DNA of 64,000 bases from Methylicorpusculum oleiharenae (GCF_009828925.2 NZ_WUTY02000001.1:3998492-4062491), one strand, 5' to 3'; positions 47,501 through 50,287 are shown, numbered from the stretch's first letter. The notes: generated by a model not told the origin, from the sequence alone. Program-made: numbers and translations.

Positions 47501-49866
47501 CCGATACTGATCAAGCTACTGGATGCGGCACCGGAAGAATCGGAAACCGCGGTGGCATACATCCCCAGGGTACCGGCGCTGAGCAATTGCGCCCCTTCTT
47601 TGACCGTGATCTTGGCCTCGGATTTTTTCACCAGAATTTTGACCGGCATCGATACCGCGCCTTCCAGCAGTCCGGTCAGCGGCTCGATGACAAACTTGGA
47701 CACCTCGTTGCCGGCGCCGATTATGTCGCTGAAGCTTTTATCTTCGGCCTGCAAGACGAAGTAGATGGCGCCGCCTTCCAGAATGGCATTTTTGCCAATG
47801 TCGACCGAGACGCTGCGAGTGGTGGGGAGAATCGGCGATAGGTTTTCGAACGTAGCAACCCCGATATCGCGGTTACGGAAAAATATGCCGTCGTCGCCAG
47901 CTTGAATTCTAACCCCGTCCTCGACTTGAACGTGGTCGGCAAACACTTCCAGATAGTAGGGCGTTAAAGATGCCAACGGCAGATCATTCGGAACACCGGA
48001 ATCGCGTTGCACAGTCGTCCGCTTGTCGCGAAAGATCACGGTGTCCTGATAGACGTCGTCTTCCGGCATGTCCGGATAGAGCAGATCGGCGCGTTGCAGC
48101 CGATGGCCGTATAGGTAAAGACTGCCGGTGAAATTGGTCGGCAACGGTTCGACGATGATGGTGTCCTTGCCTTCCATGCCGTCGATGCGCAAGGAAACCA
48201 GCGAGGTTACTTCTTGTTGAGACAACTTATAGATGTTGCCCGCATAACTGATTTTAATACCGCCAGCGACATCCGGATCTTCTGTCACCGTGATGGTGTC
48301 GTTGAAAATACTTCCGGAGATAATCGGATTTAATGGATCGGTTTTATTGAAGAAATTGACATAATCCATGCCGGCATAGTCAATAGCTTTACTAAACGCA
48401 TCGCCGCCCGATGTGGTCCCTGATTGGTTGTTGATCAAAGAACTGGGGTTATAAGCTTTGTATGTTTCGTCGTCGGTCGGATCGATAAAAATCAAACCAT
48501 CGCTTCCGCCGGTACCGCCGTCTATCGTACCGGTTATGTTTCCTAGTCCTTCGATGACGAATACGTCGGTATTGTTGTTGGCACCGGTCAAATTCTGGAA
48601 GTCGCTGAAGGAAATTTCGGCAACCGAAAATTGATCCTCGCCGCTTACCGTCCAGACTACCGACTTTTCCGTCGGCCCGATTACCTCGTCATCATCAGAC
48701 GCGCCACCTTCGAAACTGTCGATGTTGGCAAATGCGCCGACTACAGTGACTGAGCCGGAAGTAACCCTGCCCTGCTGATCCTGGATCGCTGAATCTGGCA
48801 GGCCAACGGTTATTTGATCAGTATAAGCGGCAAAGCTGATGCTATTGACTTCCGTTTCTGTATCATCCCCGTCTTCAGCACCACCATCAACGAGTCCCGA
48901 AATCGTGGCACCATCCTCAACAGCAAACGCATCGTCCCCGGTACCACCAATCAGATTTTTGATGTTCTTGAAAGATAAACCATTCAATGTACCTTCATCG
49001 GCGGCGGTGAAAATCCATTCGTTGTCGTCGTTGTCGGCCACCAGCGCATTATCGCCCGTACCACCATCAATCAAACCGTCCAAAGAACCGCTCAAATCTA
49101 TTTTGAATGCGTCAGAACCGCTACCTCCTTTGAGGTTTTCGATAGACGTGAAAAAACCTCCACCGGTCACATAGCCTTCGTTGGCAGCGGTCACCTGCCA
49201 GTCGAAGTCGGCATCGGGTCCCTGCAAGGTATCGTTGCCTGCGCCGCCGTCGACGGTCAGATCGCCCGACCACCCTTTTAGTGTAAACAGGTTGTCCAAG
49301 CTGCCACCCATCAGCTCAGCGCTTTCGAAACTGGTATCATCGGCGGAATTGATCAATGAAAGAGTGACACCGCCGACCTGGAGTTCGGAATCGGACAGTT
49401 CAAAATTGGCGTCGTTTTCCACGCTGAGAGTATCTGCCCCTTCACCAAGAAATGTCAGGCTCACGGAGGTCAATGCGCTCAGACTAGCCATGTCTAGCTT
49501 AAGTATGTCGTCCCCGCTGGTGCCAGTAATACTGATACCACCATTCAGCGCATCGATTGCATTTGCCGAGCTTACAATCGTTTGGGTATCATCCAGTAAT
49601 CGGAACTGAGCGGGGTCTTGATCGGAGCCATTACCGGCATGGTAAGCCAAAGTTAAATCGGTTGCTGTACCATAAGACAAATCAGCCGACATCAGAATGC
49701 GAGGCTCCAGGACCTCGAACAACAGTCTTCCGGACTGTGTGTCTTTAGGTGATTTTGCGAGCGCTTTTTTTCCTTGCTGCCAGGCTTTCTTCCACCAAAT
49801 TCCTTCCTGATTATTGTCAATCAGCGCGTTGAAATTAGTTTTCTTTTTTTGGAATGGATGGGCCAT
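20554..49866 (-). CDS. Giant LEPR-XLL surface/secreted protein with RTX repeats and metzincin domain (9770 aa)
   Basis: One uninterrupted frame of 29.3 kb. ATG 49866 is chosen because GGAG lies 8 bases upstream and the protein then begins MAHPFQKKK; a 40-residue upstream extension has no such site. Order of parts (residues): basic N-terminus without a Sec signal peptide; LEPRILMSAD (53-62), the LEPR-XLL motif; about thirty beta-rich modules (about 795-4012); long adhesin-like beta repeats (to about 7050); Calx-beta-like segments (about 7060-7410); RTX nonapeptide-type blocks (about 7775-9060); two LamG-like domains (about 9145-9520); a metzincin zinc motif HEMGHILGYDH (9647-9657); a Lys-rich C-terminus. 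I found only about five cysteines, all in the RTX part. It should be exported and bind Ca2+. Adhesin, S-layer-like coat or protease-bearing matrix protein are all possible. Confidence 0.93.
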   Translation of the reverse strand: MAHPFQKKKTNFNALIDNNQEGIWWKKAWQQGKKALAKSPKDTQSGRLLFEVLEPRILMSADLSYGTATDLTLAYHAGNGSDQDPAQFRLLDDTQTIVSSANAIDALNGGISITGTSGDDILKLDMASLSALTSVSLTFLGEGADTLSVENDANFELSDSELQVGGVTLSLINSADDTSFESAELMGGSLDNLFTLKGWSGDLTVDGGAGNDTLQGPDADFDWQVTAANEGYVTGGGFFTSIENLKGGSGSDAFKIDLSGSLDGLIDGGTGDNALVADNDDNEWIFTAADEGTLNGLSFKNIKNLIGGTGDDAFAVEDGATISGLVDGGAEDGDDTETEVNSISFAAYTDQITVGLPDSAIQDQQGRVTSGSVTVVGAFANIDSFEGGASDDDEVIGPTEKSVVWTVSGEDQFSVAEISFSDFQNLTGANNNTDVFVIEGLGNITGTIDGGTGGSDGLIFIDPTDDETYKAYNPSSLINNQSGTTSGGDAFSKAIDYAGMDYVNFFNKTDPLNPIISGSIFNDTITVTEDPDVAGGIKISYAGNIYKLSQQEVTSLVSLRIDGMEGKDTIIVEPLPTNFTGSLYLYGHRLQRADLLYPDMPEDDVYQDTVIFRDKRTTVQRDSGVPNDLPLASLTPYYLEVFADHVQVEDGVRIQAGDDGIFFRNRDIGVATFENLSPILPTTRSVSVDIGKNAILEGGAIYFVLQAEDKSFSDIIGAGNEVSKFVIEPLTGLLEGAVSMPVKILVKKSEAKITVKEGAQLLSAGTLGMYATAVSDSSGAASSSLISIGYAQAKAYADINIAEDVVITAADAVVITSTANATANISASTIREVSSTPNPGSKQIALVIGVANADVESYVTVAEGAAITAGKTANVTAGGDINAEASAEAGMYAEGAAGLAFGIEISNADIHTIVNGSITALMEPGAVVKLEIDPTVKGFDYKSTQTINQLENGKVVKLMNDFNDDLPKGTLLKYIGSTRNGSIDLTPEGTGAGFSTTGENYADDSIWEVKTPDFGYVDYDFDRVYLGDTSLVTEDTITYTNRRGTSIGNMVDGREYYVIQDDVDGYYKFAETETQAIRASLGYESGNIVNLIDQSGSVIETNNNERSFDGTDVDADTDSISLPWGGGVFNTFELGQAVVYHEGTSAIEGLVDGNTYYIAASTNQTNLQGNTRFTDKQVIGLSESENEARGGILIDIGTATGTGYKLVAKHVLDSDFATGIGVVAKLGAENNASASAGLTAEDPNPGYWSKFTSAVETNLPNLLLEKLTKKYSEAQKANAGASNELSVAGALAFTFVEHSVLTDVGSSAVLKSNEDLEVKALISQKYTLGAESNAEPTLNSADTVVSVAVNIGIISNTAIVTIHSDAKTGGGWQAATLDGLRATRVISDVTYPFLTRFDEYIPLSWGEFVDGIRNDGLDAITKYFNSTLGLKDSFFNTWVASTADAEKLGIAGSVNIMDLTNVSKAIVESGVAINQDASWHLPGLVNDHPNQAENQGDLKGEEVVSIEATNYQQTINMTGIFALPGLTLDVIPNPSADPKASKFKLKKELSKNVLGTGGSKGGAGGSIFVNVQNNTTHAIVEDDAQIYSGADGGFNMKAEEALFNIHLAQSAGKGGGFAVAGSVVYAGQDSDTLVQVGETAQITGRDMRLYAGDLTTTASWAGGVAVGDGVGVGFSLAINDFDRKTRAVIGDPDVLTAVAGAPGSTSYINVTDKVDVLAKVDGDLWSFTVAGAVASGDSGGTPPPQDSPLKALSLLGDSVEAPQSGFGAAAALSVNIVKDNTQASIVNAGKLQAGSVTVTATDDFFQVAVTGGASFAKGQAGASSGSTSLAGAFSFNDLDVKTRAFILDTDIVTPGALTIDAKRTGDLITLSAGGSIATGQGGKAIAGSVSINLIFNVTEAYLSGVDAEVGGDVSVTASDNSRIIAVGGGLAFALGGKIGVGIGVGANILGSDAKPTITRAYISDSTLVIGGESLKVTATNENVDSDGRIFAITAGVGVAGGPDATVGLGAMLSVNLITNTTEAYVRNTKIDEELDDNGDPIDPKLNTRVEARDDSGIIAIGGAVGVSTGNAIGAAIGYNEIDNDVRAYLDDVELTADGTLTVKATSDAEIGGVALGVAVAAGPSGKIAGAGSLLINQITNTIDAHIIDSDVTVGGDVLIQASDNSLIVSISGGIAVGIGSKAAIGAAISYNLIQNKNLAYIESSTVHSTTGAVTLSAADEALLVALAVGGAGAQDFALGGSVMVNSIANTVDAHISKNSDVFARTDLSVTAKESSSLVAIGGGIGVAVKGSAIGAAIAYNYVGGSFDDANPNLISRDSTADNKISAYIDDSKAVADGNITVAGGFAPPVDATAGHSSITAMVAAFNPNAANAVDLTSNTLTFATAHGYEDGQAVTYRNGGGNSIEGLTDGEVYYVKKIDDFSLKLQTKNLEVQSFDPSDDDVIDLNANTITFAEDHGYQDGDVVVYNNGSEVETDSIGGLSTVTQYIVKRVDAKTIKLQTQQFGDHDSDNSTPDQDYLEVVNLTSTGVGTYHSLHHEKLDVVDLNSKGSGASHSLRVTQIAIGDTQIALPVELSSGITSITLGGAGAANFALGGSVSISFIKNSIDARISNVSATENQVIKAGGKLTVSADDSSKIFALAGGVAISVSGPQQSGPGVGVGVAVAANIIDNSITATVLDAPLKAHGDIEISADSEASINAVTLAGALAAALKADTAVAVAGGGSIAINEVGNTVEASITGSDSVESTAGDIRVTADDIASIDAVAIAATVSAAVSFNSSASIAIGFSLGFNTIDNSVDAFISDVDSVKTLLADKGVTVEANANGRHRFNITDTSSITSLVNGLDDASFKDADDTETENTDEAAVDATADALFLATLKSTFKSNGVSLNGKSEDLKVSALKAGSEWMVFDGRSSYRVAKVVDSNGNTLRLEVRGGNIQAVSVAASVALSGSLTGLGVALSGAGAGAANNILTDTRAYIDESSVNSAGDVRVAAANNAVINATVVAISVSAAVGSQGGVAASLGIAVARNQIGYEADTSETYDYDLDASNVAYLEKGDKVRINKGVLSGDVYEYVPDTSYTYTSASRPTDVNPGDMVKVGNKVYRFKFDENGLSNSTGVDLSTQDYTSANSDWEEVTIDFRGQDYNNTGLWKRVGTDKAPNDVAAFIRNSSITQADDVSVIALSGQSINAGVGAGSAAISGGSNAAVGISGAGVGNENKIAANVVAYIDGNGTNAGPITADSLTLSARDNSAILADAGAASIAGAFGGTGSVAVSIGISIALNDIDNTVEAYIIDSPTAPHLISTTVGDISLTTEEAASIRAVSVAASFAVAFGSTVGVAVSGAGAVALNVINGATNAYLQNASIDSKQDVILLANNSASIISTVVGISVAAGVGGAGAGVGVSIGVAVAINRIGESGNLLEVQAYSENSSIKAGGDLSLTANSAQTIEAGVGAGSAAVAVGGTVGVGVAGAGVYTENKIKAAVKAYIDGDGTLGISADNISLSATDVSNITARAGAAALSLSFAGTGAVSISLGIALARNDISNIIEASISNANNGVLARSGNVALTASETATITVDSIAASLAAGFSLVGVAVAGAGADGINLINNTVQAYIDDSTVVAESAEVFDYEASATPNELRTGKVVRVPFGDGHLLFQYIGSNRLDPNNELPPIDLSAENYNDASKWLLKSTASDITVEASSSATITSLVGAVAAAVGGGLIGAAGSIGVSVSRNLIGYDSADDDTGGGNKVLAYVTDSTLTASGKVRVQATATDRISAEAFAGSVALSVGVGALSLAGSGVEITNKMGTEVHAYVSDSNVLALGDVTVKAVSDSMVTKAKATGAAVSVAIGIGGGVSIAASIVNNVIANDVMAYLSDSDGSHAIISGNDVEVLADVSQAKVDDISAVTASVSAGLFGASGGGVELNNVVDNTVSATIEGELDVVAMGDVTVNASEQAEVEADASNVTISVSLGAALGVSVIENELKSTVRAAIEGASVSRRARINATNIVVKAESENDATKTKSVGVSGSLVGVTGNSAEATITTSVIAETSNAELVAEEFVSILANADNYARAESNGGAFGLGAVGAMVADIDLGLGESVYEVQSTVGEGSTVTAGTLNITASGTDDLVAESIAGSAAAVSATGAQSDVDSDYAALARLGDNVVVDVTSFLMTSAYSQAFDAQAENYSVALASGTGAGINNDITTKANVEVGTGARVTARDIVIDAKNELVKDAFGDAANLQSGSASVVGLTLLLSDTDIGTSTNPFEAKVDIGSGAVLTATGTNANPGVFRVGAATDIRAVDRSKLESVSGFNISAIESRVDTVANATINVTGATLENKSGDLQLTTRSAGDVSAGANLMIISLVSGAGAGAYSTQNVNNSINVTDSTLKGSDVQLYAGRNNIGVPNVLLGYANSQVLAISLGSIAVPVVAADIYENNTINLAGTTQLKALEDVSLLAVEGVGEDNRAKTDADVLSLSFIPYAVSVPDGGNVTSTNKVIVGSDVSIEAGINSSAVMLIRAVNDTQASAPFDVSRIGTLLTAQEKTDLNLPNDVTYEYGAVNLDEIRFTVTTGTIVKVLTGHTAGGVVDNYYQFKKQTSGENILLEKENYADTSRWEVLTTVKRDANLLTGAPYRPTIAEVEANGSPYFFYTTETTTALADQLANQLYVIKPVTVDAPRLSYRNLGTLLFQQRETILGWIASHSSNAEAVARYEVQLAALDDTLRDLGLLEDATNPDNGVTQQVVNKNLDALFIDLPSIYAAPGSVFVEGDGVYRTATDTVALLPSTLIGSQIKANGGAKIEIDNRTPFAMTLADTVIRDNKRVAVVDGEYVTQQAGNVYLNNVSLTTVNNASAKTIEIKQKALDPLSRYDFNGLAVPDVDRGLYVVGDVINEAGNVSIKNFDGSISVSGEIRAASVTIDAKTDFALNTEDWLHTNRDPRQYIDYDKLVADTQTLGSGSKLQFASSANVTYLNDAFIPVNLNLDDAINVNESRILAQGRISITARYLNVNGLIQSGVQTVTLHVADTFTANRTQSFLDDDGNVLAGISFGTDRVPVDGYFDYEKQAIVVDDIIPTGGEITIAGKILSTGNGQLKVAHGYTSVDIDNDSKYKLILNRIDTSKPRDGIITIIDSVAQTKTEYKIDANKLVTERVYEGELTTTPDDNQVSRIVYTLQATATYNLGDSNTADDLIQYGNPASPVAYALVNGATMPALLYKGQLYVWVEGQESTRTEVRVYEQKSFNLLGFDWDGLVKDDSWIDRDIFYTDKTRLLESEVVGGASGLAQVPGYAVGDAYTLAYVQVNDEAVKVTPGITTVKYVGTDTTKGVTGNRYQLDATKVTGTLDLKLPDQNFLDTNLWKNVTSDTSAADVDFDSDFLNYTYTSNTETFGGGWLREKTVRTTTTTVQGIKDYYTHTLKADYPINIVFAEGPAEPSIVIHSVNDVFMQGNIISPDIDDVQNSISITSDKGSVSSVPEVAILGVSPTIRAGDFVNVNIEGNKGALDVIAGLDTADTKSGKYIVLNAVKDAFEADSISSFVIKQVLTEKGDVLINAPEGIRAQNASALVKGNLVELKASKGAIGAANLALTIDSDVLKKGGLAALAEDNIHISEKTGDLKLALAKSWEAQGAVHSTTGDVKLSTQSGSILDAVYEQLKPKTAEEVAALAAAADATGAEALAAAEAAIRSEEYAITQNYHNYWLYYRGAVPGATPSATLSIASIDAQTNQINLASAHGLQTGDRVIFKMGQNPTITNLLDDFAYYVIVVDANTIRLADNRYDAAIAATPKAFDITVNSLNGVGSVSVTDLQLLQFSYTATRPYSPATVDEAARFDEIDDAYGSGNYDADFVYKYSQTERDAKIAARTFNAASLQYPLSVSLIKYLYPDLEIPAGVSSAPITTESANIIGHRVTLSTVGSNTQVGRISGVVTIDIPVNGFAGMTTEHQELLSRATVSDIISVQRDTNGQPVKVVVRLVDDIDIAADADVNSNTAVTVEIDAVAGVALQTDADLDIDHIRSGVGGDVLLQVGGAVTDINTSAVAAITSFGDLGIRSGGNVSGQGTPKSTLRVQIAADKEVSADVGGELRLRQVDGSVTLYGVTKNISDLNIDNVLTSTDAFIEVIQGNLNVGLIEAGDDIVLQAYVGSILDRDTDAADLIAAGDALLKASLNVGASDNFLDVDIAGVFSAQVGGSVYLHSLDKHDLTIGTITAGTLVHINAELAIVDQPEVGVPDTDITAADAIVNAVNSVGSAVNPLETQINRLEAEISAGGIWLDNTGNLQIGGISSQVGIKALTTVDISALGSITVAEAIDTANGPVFLDASIDILVNSAITSGGGAVTLKAKGNITFNASGSIDTETGSATVRLLADWDGSSADGKANDGGAIAMTDGSFVDATDGLIDVDATGNIEISLLRTTTDVAVDSSAGAILDAFEAVSNTDIMAKNAFLNAAQGIGTDSNPLETLLAHLEGDGGAGGIFIENAQGLVIGAIVSQALPGASTNNGLRANRMIRVRSAGFMTVVENIASVNDDVILQAIDSAIVTELTAPDLSKYVTALDGSLEDEDLIVTDGADISAGQVVRLLAGDDMLIDSNSVVSAGIRIELSSDFEDADPGVGSRIDVLGSLDSVTNVISGGRDNDTVYLQPLALRGHTQVLGDRDGLAGGEDTFILDQLPSIDTTHDRPNHVKADGSDGAVRDTVDLDGRGGTDVYVVNITNALSSYLVNVHDSGAPDDGVDTLTINGTVNGDVFLLRERFVALLSKDGSFDNDGRPGFKSELQRINYDRTVNGRLTVNGGLGDDEFYMDDNSAITTLDGGQGKDLFQIGQVFGTNPNGYDYADPNRIDDVRVVANDVDNIDLTANSDDIALTQITRGWLSRGASYATTVFGGEQGDTFNVYSNKAVLRLEGEAGNDNFVIRAFIAEDDIIANGGNDDDHFEYNINAPLSINGGAGFDTVTVLGTERDDSFIVTADGIFGAGLSVRLDGVEESVEVDGLEGNDQFFILSTRDNVVTTVIGGLGSDTFNVAGDVTAQVISQDLNGRSSVINHGAASVDNNYNQLLVDGIAVTIADQTQGKVVIDETGGATSGYTELLEDVAGFIDSYSISLIAPLTGLDNSTIGYLTVSAALSSSADRRLNTRNAINDPLPADAPHEAESVLISLDGVNYSSAAVIKFTQADWESARTVFVKAAHDDAIEGERKVMISHSLQIVSNNAGDIAAYDNVAIRNVEAKVVDDDLGSLIVLESGGSTRVLEGGNVTDTSGNSIGNSAIDDTYTVQLSVQPQPGELVTVSLAFDSNQIQVFEGNTQVTSLTFDANNWNSSRTLTVKAVNDAVRENSIITRITHGFSSTDVNSVYANAPSAEVAVSVVDNDTAKVLVTETDGSTRLVQGQAGDSYSLRLVSQPAGEVTVNLYGDGQTRFVSNPRVFLNNLGGAQRLAVYFVDGGTAADSIQRSDGGSWLADGFRVGSLFQINGAGDVYKVNSLTASTLTLTTNAQLSTGNQASVSIQRKTPAVNFDASNWFHELSIGVEIDDYFVPDPEQQFVRQEPVREHTVNSIAGPLIIEGGVTEGKDRSIKPAVMLPTESTAMPKTIELDIDETKQADRLNVFNDSSRADDIGKMQAVTLDANAQTIVKLGNAINISGLGMRPGSDGYSTSLTLDISEAQDGSQPAEFFGGITFDDIEVTDIMLGQGNDTFNISATSAGTPGASDKVVTVVHGGGNTLLANNGQMGGDNIVITGGGGVNSPLVIFGDTSQDGTRYDSRPDLGAFTGNAVSFLNAGHDIIDARAAQGGVTIYGGAGDDVIWGSQGDDHLAGGSGDDEIHGQGGLDHIYGDSGFNLDYAVVGESNGPHTVARLLTVPTVDISRNYTRDSLLAGSDTLYGDDGDDIIFGDHGVIEQTAGTLRLLTTGNVTRIATDQPKNGQADIIGGGSGYNRILGGLGGDIISGGNDGNLIFGDHGFIDYIEFDGDLTDIDVIESIDFDNGGIDSITTGSGNDIILGGTSGDLIDAGQGHNIVFGDHGRILSAFAVNGSDDLDDLVARLDNHPVSLGRIETIAPIMGGDDTIITSQGRDIILGGFGDDLIFAYGAVMSAVGLSPNSSAKDLDKNNLVIGDNGYIDYVKADNDARDIDEIASTEVDKGGQDTIYVGDANDIVIGGADADEIDDGNGFAVIIADSGILTSMDGYDAASAFSAHPFMLGCFKTLVSLNDGSDTIVSGAGGSVIFGGLGNDVIYAGEGNDLVFGEYGEVCTDLVKEGCACEPFVFTDQNDNSYGAFGFRTIDTNVTGEFNDTIFGEGGNDIILGQQGDDLVYGGHGDDILIGGHNVAGGLDGNDRIDGGAGNDAIAGDNAEICYREDHLDPRMRALLGTAMYSITGQNDGRALVVPLETGHNGAPIPLYADPRSTSQYKIVLLDHADTTSNLFYGNDYIAGGAGEDEIFGQLGNDVIQGDGTIGMAVDSSAEQLAAAQLSLVRSNGSFYELPEDFTNFGGGRSAPLGLDGIGELSVRASFEGLYDGDDYIEGNGGNDVIFGNRGQDDLIGGSSNLFGLFDASQRSDGSDLIFGGAGTRIDRNDIGDATSAKTPGLPSAYANDLIVTNAGAHAHDADVIIGDNGLIFRLVGINGAQRGNGNVFESGVRSTGGYLNFNYDSYGSAAQGYGSDGNNATYDYIVVRTVEFLDYHEGGIDIHSDAVNDRGAGDEIHGEAGDDTIYGMKGNDLLYGHGQDDDLIGGYGNDWISGGTGDDGVIGDDGRFIVSRNATTYGEPLYGVVALLPDNGDTRTFNGNMMNEAIATPGSIQQAVVNVAGELKKAVNLTPFSFDPNFNGDWDEFTTVNRKTVDDQGLPGAPNANDIIFGGLGNDWLHGGSGDDAILGGEALSLAYTQVYNEQGQLTGVTRSDFFRPYNQGDVLAYNPEDPDGWHFDSTRRAGEFALYDEYDPLRKITLNADGTANKTNQGGLEWFLNFSATEGSYVPAGTINTNGNQATSYVQAWNDGNDKIFGDTGNDWLVGGTGKDNLYGGFGNDLLNADDDHRTNEGLNNQPDTQPSYEDRAFGGAGRDVLIGNTGGDRLIDWVGEFNSYLVPFAPFGMATVSRTLQPQLAEFLYTLSASDGADPTRAADTGADAARNGEPEGELGLIRQKDFAWQSQTGAPADPQAGNIPGGKRDVLRTANFNDGQLQGLAADSGTWEVNGGVLRIAATSNQNDAVSVYHVGDALPIYYELQARIQVIKPTGGWKANSYVIFDYQSPTDFKFAGLNVSTNKLEIGQRTAAGWQVLSQSSVQGGVKDNTWYNLTLSVNGLTATLVVDNKTTFSHTFQPTVIDGWSYALNWGLVGFGSDRSRGAMDNISVQVLPPAVTAVRTEDFATGVGEMVTGDADSRLGTWNATAGRLIGAPLTANATAIQLLNLSGVTQMSATSLLELNTTFNTTGRSGIVFDRYSDTDFKFAAVDVISKQVMIGHRSASGWKIDAAVSNLSLTAGTDYKLGISIKGATVSLSLNDQAAVGFVFNAVGTDGRFGLFTHSVTSSFDSVMVKTNDPRVPANNLQATVAPDFVSQNTVSSIAQDDIAPILAEAKRRWAASGLLDDELLARLNTITVRLEDFGGLILAQQDVNTLHIDLDAAGWGWFVDPTADKNEEYRRNSDGTLSAKKNNDASGKMDLLTVVMHEMGHILGYDHGTEIKGQIELMDSTLSVGVRELLNSTSISYFDEDAGSFVKAEKQNDQVENNRQRGDFLIITDANSKKPRQMLYDFTMADDDQDHASDSEKQADETKSLKAKLKKMAGRMSWKK
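20760..21265 (-). other. C-terminal metzincin-type metalloprotease domain of the giant protein
   Basis: A helix AKRRWAASGL and a strand HIDLDAAGWGW lead to the full zinc motif HEMGHILGYDH (20896-20928), with catalytic Glu and three His ligands, followed about 12 residues later by a Met-turn candidate (ELMDSTL). It fits matrixin/M10-like metzincins. All required ligands are present. Confidence 0.75.
21310..22430 (-). other. Two tandem LamG-like domains of the giant protein
   Basis: Each unit runs from a FNDG/FATG start with GTW, through DFKFAGLN or DFKFAAVD, GQRTAAGW or GHRSASGW, to a closing strand (GAMDNISVQV, SSFDSVMVKT). They resemble concanavalin/laminin-G sandwich folds that bind glycans or proteins. 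Confidence 0.6.
22690..26540 (-). repeat. RTX (GGxGxDxUx) calcium-binding repeat blocks of the giant protein
   Basis: Several blocks of glycine/aspartate nonapeptides are visible, for example GGAGDDVIWGSQGDDHLAGG near 26450-26530 and GDTGNDWLVGGTGKDNLYGG near 22860-22940. They alternate with longer linkers beginning GDHG or GDNG. RTX blocks fold on binding Ca2+ outside the cell. Confidence 0.9.
27640..28700 (-). other. Calx-beta-like segments of the giant protein
   Basis: Three units show the pattern ETGG/ESGG...Y.V.L...P...V.V.L, then a VKAxxDxxxE core and a closing VVDDD/VVDND. Such immunoglobulin-like Ca2+-binding units are common in large adhesins. Confidence 0.6.
37830..47480 (-). repeat. 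Protein repeat region: about thirty beta/glycine modules in the giant protein
   Basis: By eye about 32 copies share the consensus NxIxAYIxDSxVxAxGDVxVxA, then a helix-like or strand stretch AxAVAxxGG, then VGxGVAVAxN. Module length is about 70 residues where not interrupted. Two kinds of insert occur inside the array: an HGYxDGxxVxY...YYV module (about 42300-42760 and 46380-46530) and a module ending NYxDxxxW (about 38815-38970, 40420-40720, 46840-47000). The pattern suggests a long beta-solenoid rod. Confidence 0.75.
49681..49710 (-). other. LEPR-XLL motif of the giant protein
   Basis: The motif LEPRILMSAD (residues 53-62) follows a basic stretch (KKAWQQGKKALAKSPK). LEPR-XLL motifs mark the N-terminus of very large bacterial surface proteins. 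Its constant position suggests a sorting or processing signal; the protease that would act on it is not known to me. Confidence 0.85.
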
Positions 49867-50057
49867 GACAATAATCTCCTGTATAAAACGTTCTTGGCAG
49901 CCCTTCATAAGGAGGGGCGTTGTAGTTTTTGCAGGAAATTCGATCTGACATGAAAAATAAGACACATCAACGATCCTGCATGGTGCCAAGCATCGTGCAA
50001 ACCATTGAATTCATTTAATTGAAAAAAGGTATCTGCTCACCCCCTCCAAATTTAGTG

Positions 50058-50156
50058 GGTGTAGGTGGTTGATTGAAAAGGCTTCTGCAACAGTGATGTT
50101 GCAGAGAACTACAGGGACGTATAGATGCGTCCTTTGAAATCAAGCACCTACACCCT
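50058..50156. repeat. Hairpin-forming intergenic repeat (inverted partner of 18720-18770)
   Basis: The arms GTGGGTGTAGGTGGTTGAT (50058-50076) and ATCAAGCACCTACACCC (50140-50156) are complementary over most of their length. The right arm, with the adjoining GGGACG...CGTCCTTTGAA, is the inverted copy of 18720-18770. It resembles a small non-coding mobile element. Confidence 0.7.
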
Positions 50157-50189
50157 TAATTCAAAGCGGGCGAGTAGTTACGAAAAAAG

Positions 50190-50287
50190 TTCGTAATTAT
50201 TCTGCGTAGGTTGGGTTGCCTGTTTTTTGCAACCCAACAATTTACGAGAAGGCATTGAAATGTTGGGTTAGCTATCGTTAACCTACA
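50190..50287 (+). repeat. Dispersed palindromic repeat, full copy
   Basis: GCGTAGGTTGGGTTGCCTG with CAACCCAACAATT forms one stem-loop, and ATGTTGGGTTAGCTATCGTT with AACCTAC closes the element against the first GTAGGTT. It matches 19729-19829 in the same orientation, with partial copies at 543-584 and 55447-55482. Confidence 0.7.

Noticed and set aside
20554-49866. Interpretation as an ordinary type I secreted RTX adhesin (LapA-like)
   Set aside because: There is no ABC exporter in the locus, the C-terminus is Lys-rich, and no LapG-type cleavage motif or retention module was seen at the N-terminus. It cannot be fully excluded, since an exporter could be elsewhere.
49867-49989. Upstream in-frame extension of the giant protein (40 residues)
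   Set aside because: The internal ATG at 49866 has a good GGAG at 8 bases, and the extension has no site and a composition unlike the rest, including most of the cysteines.
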